Shown here piece after piece: positions 40,441 through 41,330 of a stretch of 41,330 nucleotides of DNA. The DNA lies in the NCBI RefSeq assembly GCF_031181555.1, contig NZ_JAPSKQ010000023.1, forward strand, positions 1 to 41,330. Direction: 5' to 3'. The notes under the pieces are model-generated. The model saw nothing but the letters and a program-made list of their open reading frames with translations, had not been told where the DNA came from and did no database searches. A program made the translations under genes and the position numbers. The first letter of the stretch is position 1; each line of letters opens with the position of its first letter. Origin of the DNA: Streptomyces sp. (GTDB lineage Bacteria; Actinomycetota; Actinomycetes; Streptomycetales; Streptomycetaceae).

Positions 40441-41330
40441 ATGCGCGTTCTCGTCCTGGGCCGTACCGGCTATCTGGGCCGTCATGTCGTCGCACGCCTG
40501 CGCGACCTGCCGGACACACAGCTGCCCGGCGCCGGCCGCTCACCCGGCGCCGGTCTGCGCATCGACCTGGCCGGCGACCCCCCGGACCGGCTGGCCGGGA
40601 CCCTGGCGGAGGCCGCGCCCGACGCCGTGATCAACTGCGCGGGCGCGACCGGCGGGGACGCGGTCACCCTGGCCGAGGTCAACGCCCGCGGCCCCGCCGC
40701 CCTGTGTGCCGCACTGCGGCAGGCCGCTCCCCGGGCACGCCTGGTGCACCTGGGGTCGGCCGCCGAGTACGGCCCGGGGGAGCCGGGCACCAGGGCGACG
40801 GAGGCGGCGGCCACCCGTCCGCTCGGACCGTACGGCGCGACCAAACTCGCGGGCACGGTGGCGGTGGCCGCCTCCGGCCTGGACGCGGTGGTGCTGCGGG
40901 TGGGCAACCCGGTGGGGCCGGGCGCACCACCCACGGGGCTGCCCGGCCGGGTCGCCGCCCTGTTGCGCGAGGCCGGCCCGGACCCGGAGGCGGTGCTGCG
41001 GCTCGGTGACCTGTCCGCGTACCGCGACTTCGTCGACGTACGCGACGTCGCGCGCGCGGCGGTGCTCGCCGTCACGGCGGCCGGGCCCCTGCCGCCCGTC
41101 CTCAACATCGGAGGCGGTGAGGCGGTGCGGGTGCGCGATCTGGTGCACCGGCTGGCCCACCGGGCCGGTTTCGGGGGACGGATCGAGGAGGACGCGGGAG
41201 GGTCGGCCCGCTCGACGGCGGTGTCGTGGCAGTGCTCCGACATCACGGCGGCGGGCGAGGCGCTGGGCTGGCGCCCCTCGTACACCCTCGAGGAGTCGCT
41301 GGCCGCGCTGTGGGCGGACGGCGGCACGGA
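40441..41330 (+). CDS. NAD(P)-dependent sugar-nucleotide reductase/epimerase, partial
   Basis: At least 296 residues; the frame is still open at the window edge. Extended SDR: LGRTGYLGRHVVARL at the N-terminus, AVINCAGATGGDAVTLAEVN, LVHLGSAAEYG, YGATKLAG (Y-x3-K) near 137, VVLRVGNPVGPG, LSAYRDFVDVRDVARAAVLA and ALGWRPSYTLEESLAALW near the cut. The pattern is RmlD- or epimerase-like, fitting reduction or epimerisation of the keto sugar made by the dehydratase. ATG is 6 nt after the previous stop, with AAGGGAG upstream, so they are co-translated. The C-terminal few residues are missing. Overlapping frames here are compositional. Confidence 0.88.
   Translation, partial: MRVLVLGRTGYLGRHVVARLRDLPDTQLPGAGRSPGAGLRIDLAGDPPDRLAGTLAEAAPDAVINCAGATGGDAVTLAEVNARGPAALCAALRQAAPRARLVHLGSAAEYGPGEPGTRATEAAATRPLGPYGATKLAGTVAVAASGLDAVVLRVGNPVGPGAPPTGLPGRVAALLREAGPDPEAVLRLGDLSAYRDFVDVRDVARAAVLAVTAAGPLPPVLNIGGGEAVRVRDLVHRLAHRAGFGGRIEEDAGGSARSTAVSWQCSDITAAGEALGWRPSYTLEESLAALWADGGT

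Noticed and set aside
1..41330. CRISPR arrays, rRNA, complete insertion sequences or a biosynthetic megasynthase
   Set aside because: No regular spacer repeats, no rRNA-like sequence, no transposase and no PKS or NRPS motifs were seen on either strand.

Overview
The window is very GC-rich actinobacterial DNA with strong G/C bias at third codon positions, many GTG and TTG starts, ATGA-type overlaps and several probable leaderless transcripts. The gene content and order from malate synthase through the ureide genes, a two-component pair, a GntR-controlled sugar ABC system and an SNF2/SWIM pair resemble, from memory, the Streptomyces coelicolor SCO6243 to SCO6263 region. I read it as a Streptomyces chromosome and cannot name the species.

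Region 1 (1 to 6.7 kb) is a heat-shock and stress island. It has a zinc-ribbon protein, three Hsp20 genes, a second-copy type dnaK-grpE pair without dnaJ or hspR, a 53-residue membrane protein, an unknown 124-residue protein and a DUF2267 protein. Two of the hsp20 promoters carry nearly the same 20-bp HAIR-like box. The C-terminal remnant of a tyrosine integrase marks its right border.

Region 2 (6.7 to 16.2 kb) holds a HipA-like kinase gene and then a ureide and glyoxylate block: aceB, a MobA-like nucleotidyltransferase, a small DUF5955-like protein, an IclR regulator (AllR type), allantoinase and allantoicase. Allantoin breakdown yields glyoxylate, which AceB condenses with acetyl-CoA. The promoters of aceB, the regulator and allB carry related palindromes placed in spacers or at start sites, so they look co-regulated. 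An SDR, a RibD/DHFR-like protein and a small membrane protein follow.

Region 3 (16.3 to 31.8 kb) holds a NarL-type two-component system, a Gfo/Idh dehydrogenase divergent from a GntR/HutC regulator, and a sugar ABC importer (lipoprotein, permease, single-domain ATPase) with a ROK kinase and a membrane-anchored protein. The palindrome TGTCCGGACA occurs both in the divergent region and before the lipoprotein gene. Next are an SNF2-family ATPase overlapping a SWIM zinc-finger protein, a small zinc-ribbon protein and a TerC-family membrane protein.

Region 4 (31.8 kb to the end) starts with a 600-bp gene-poor stretch containing a PHO-box-like triple repeat, then a small secreted protein. A probable exopolysaccharide operon follows and runs off the window: a secreted Agd3/CE18-like polysaccharide deacetylase, a PelF-type GT4 glycosyltransferase, a protein with about 12 membrane spans, a LegB-like NAD-dependent dehydratase, a sugar-1-phosphate nucleotidyltransferase and an RmlD-like reductase cut by the window edge. 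This resembles Pel or fungal galactosaminogalactan systems but is arranged differently, and it is my main candidate for an undescribed system.
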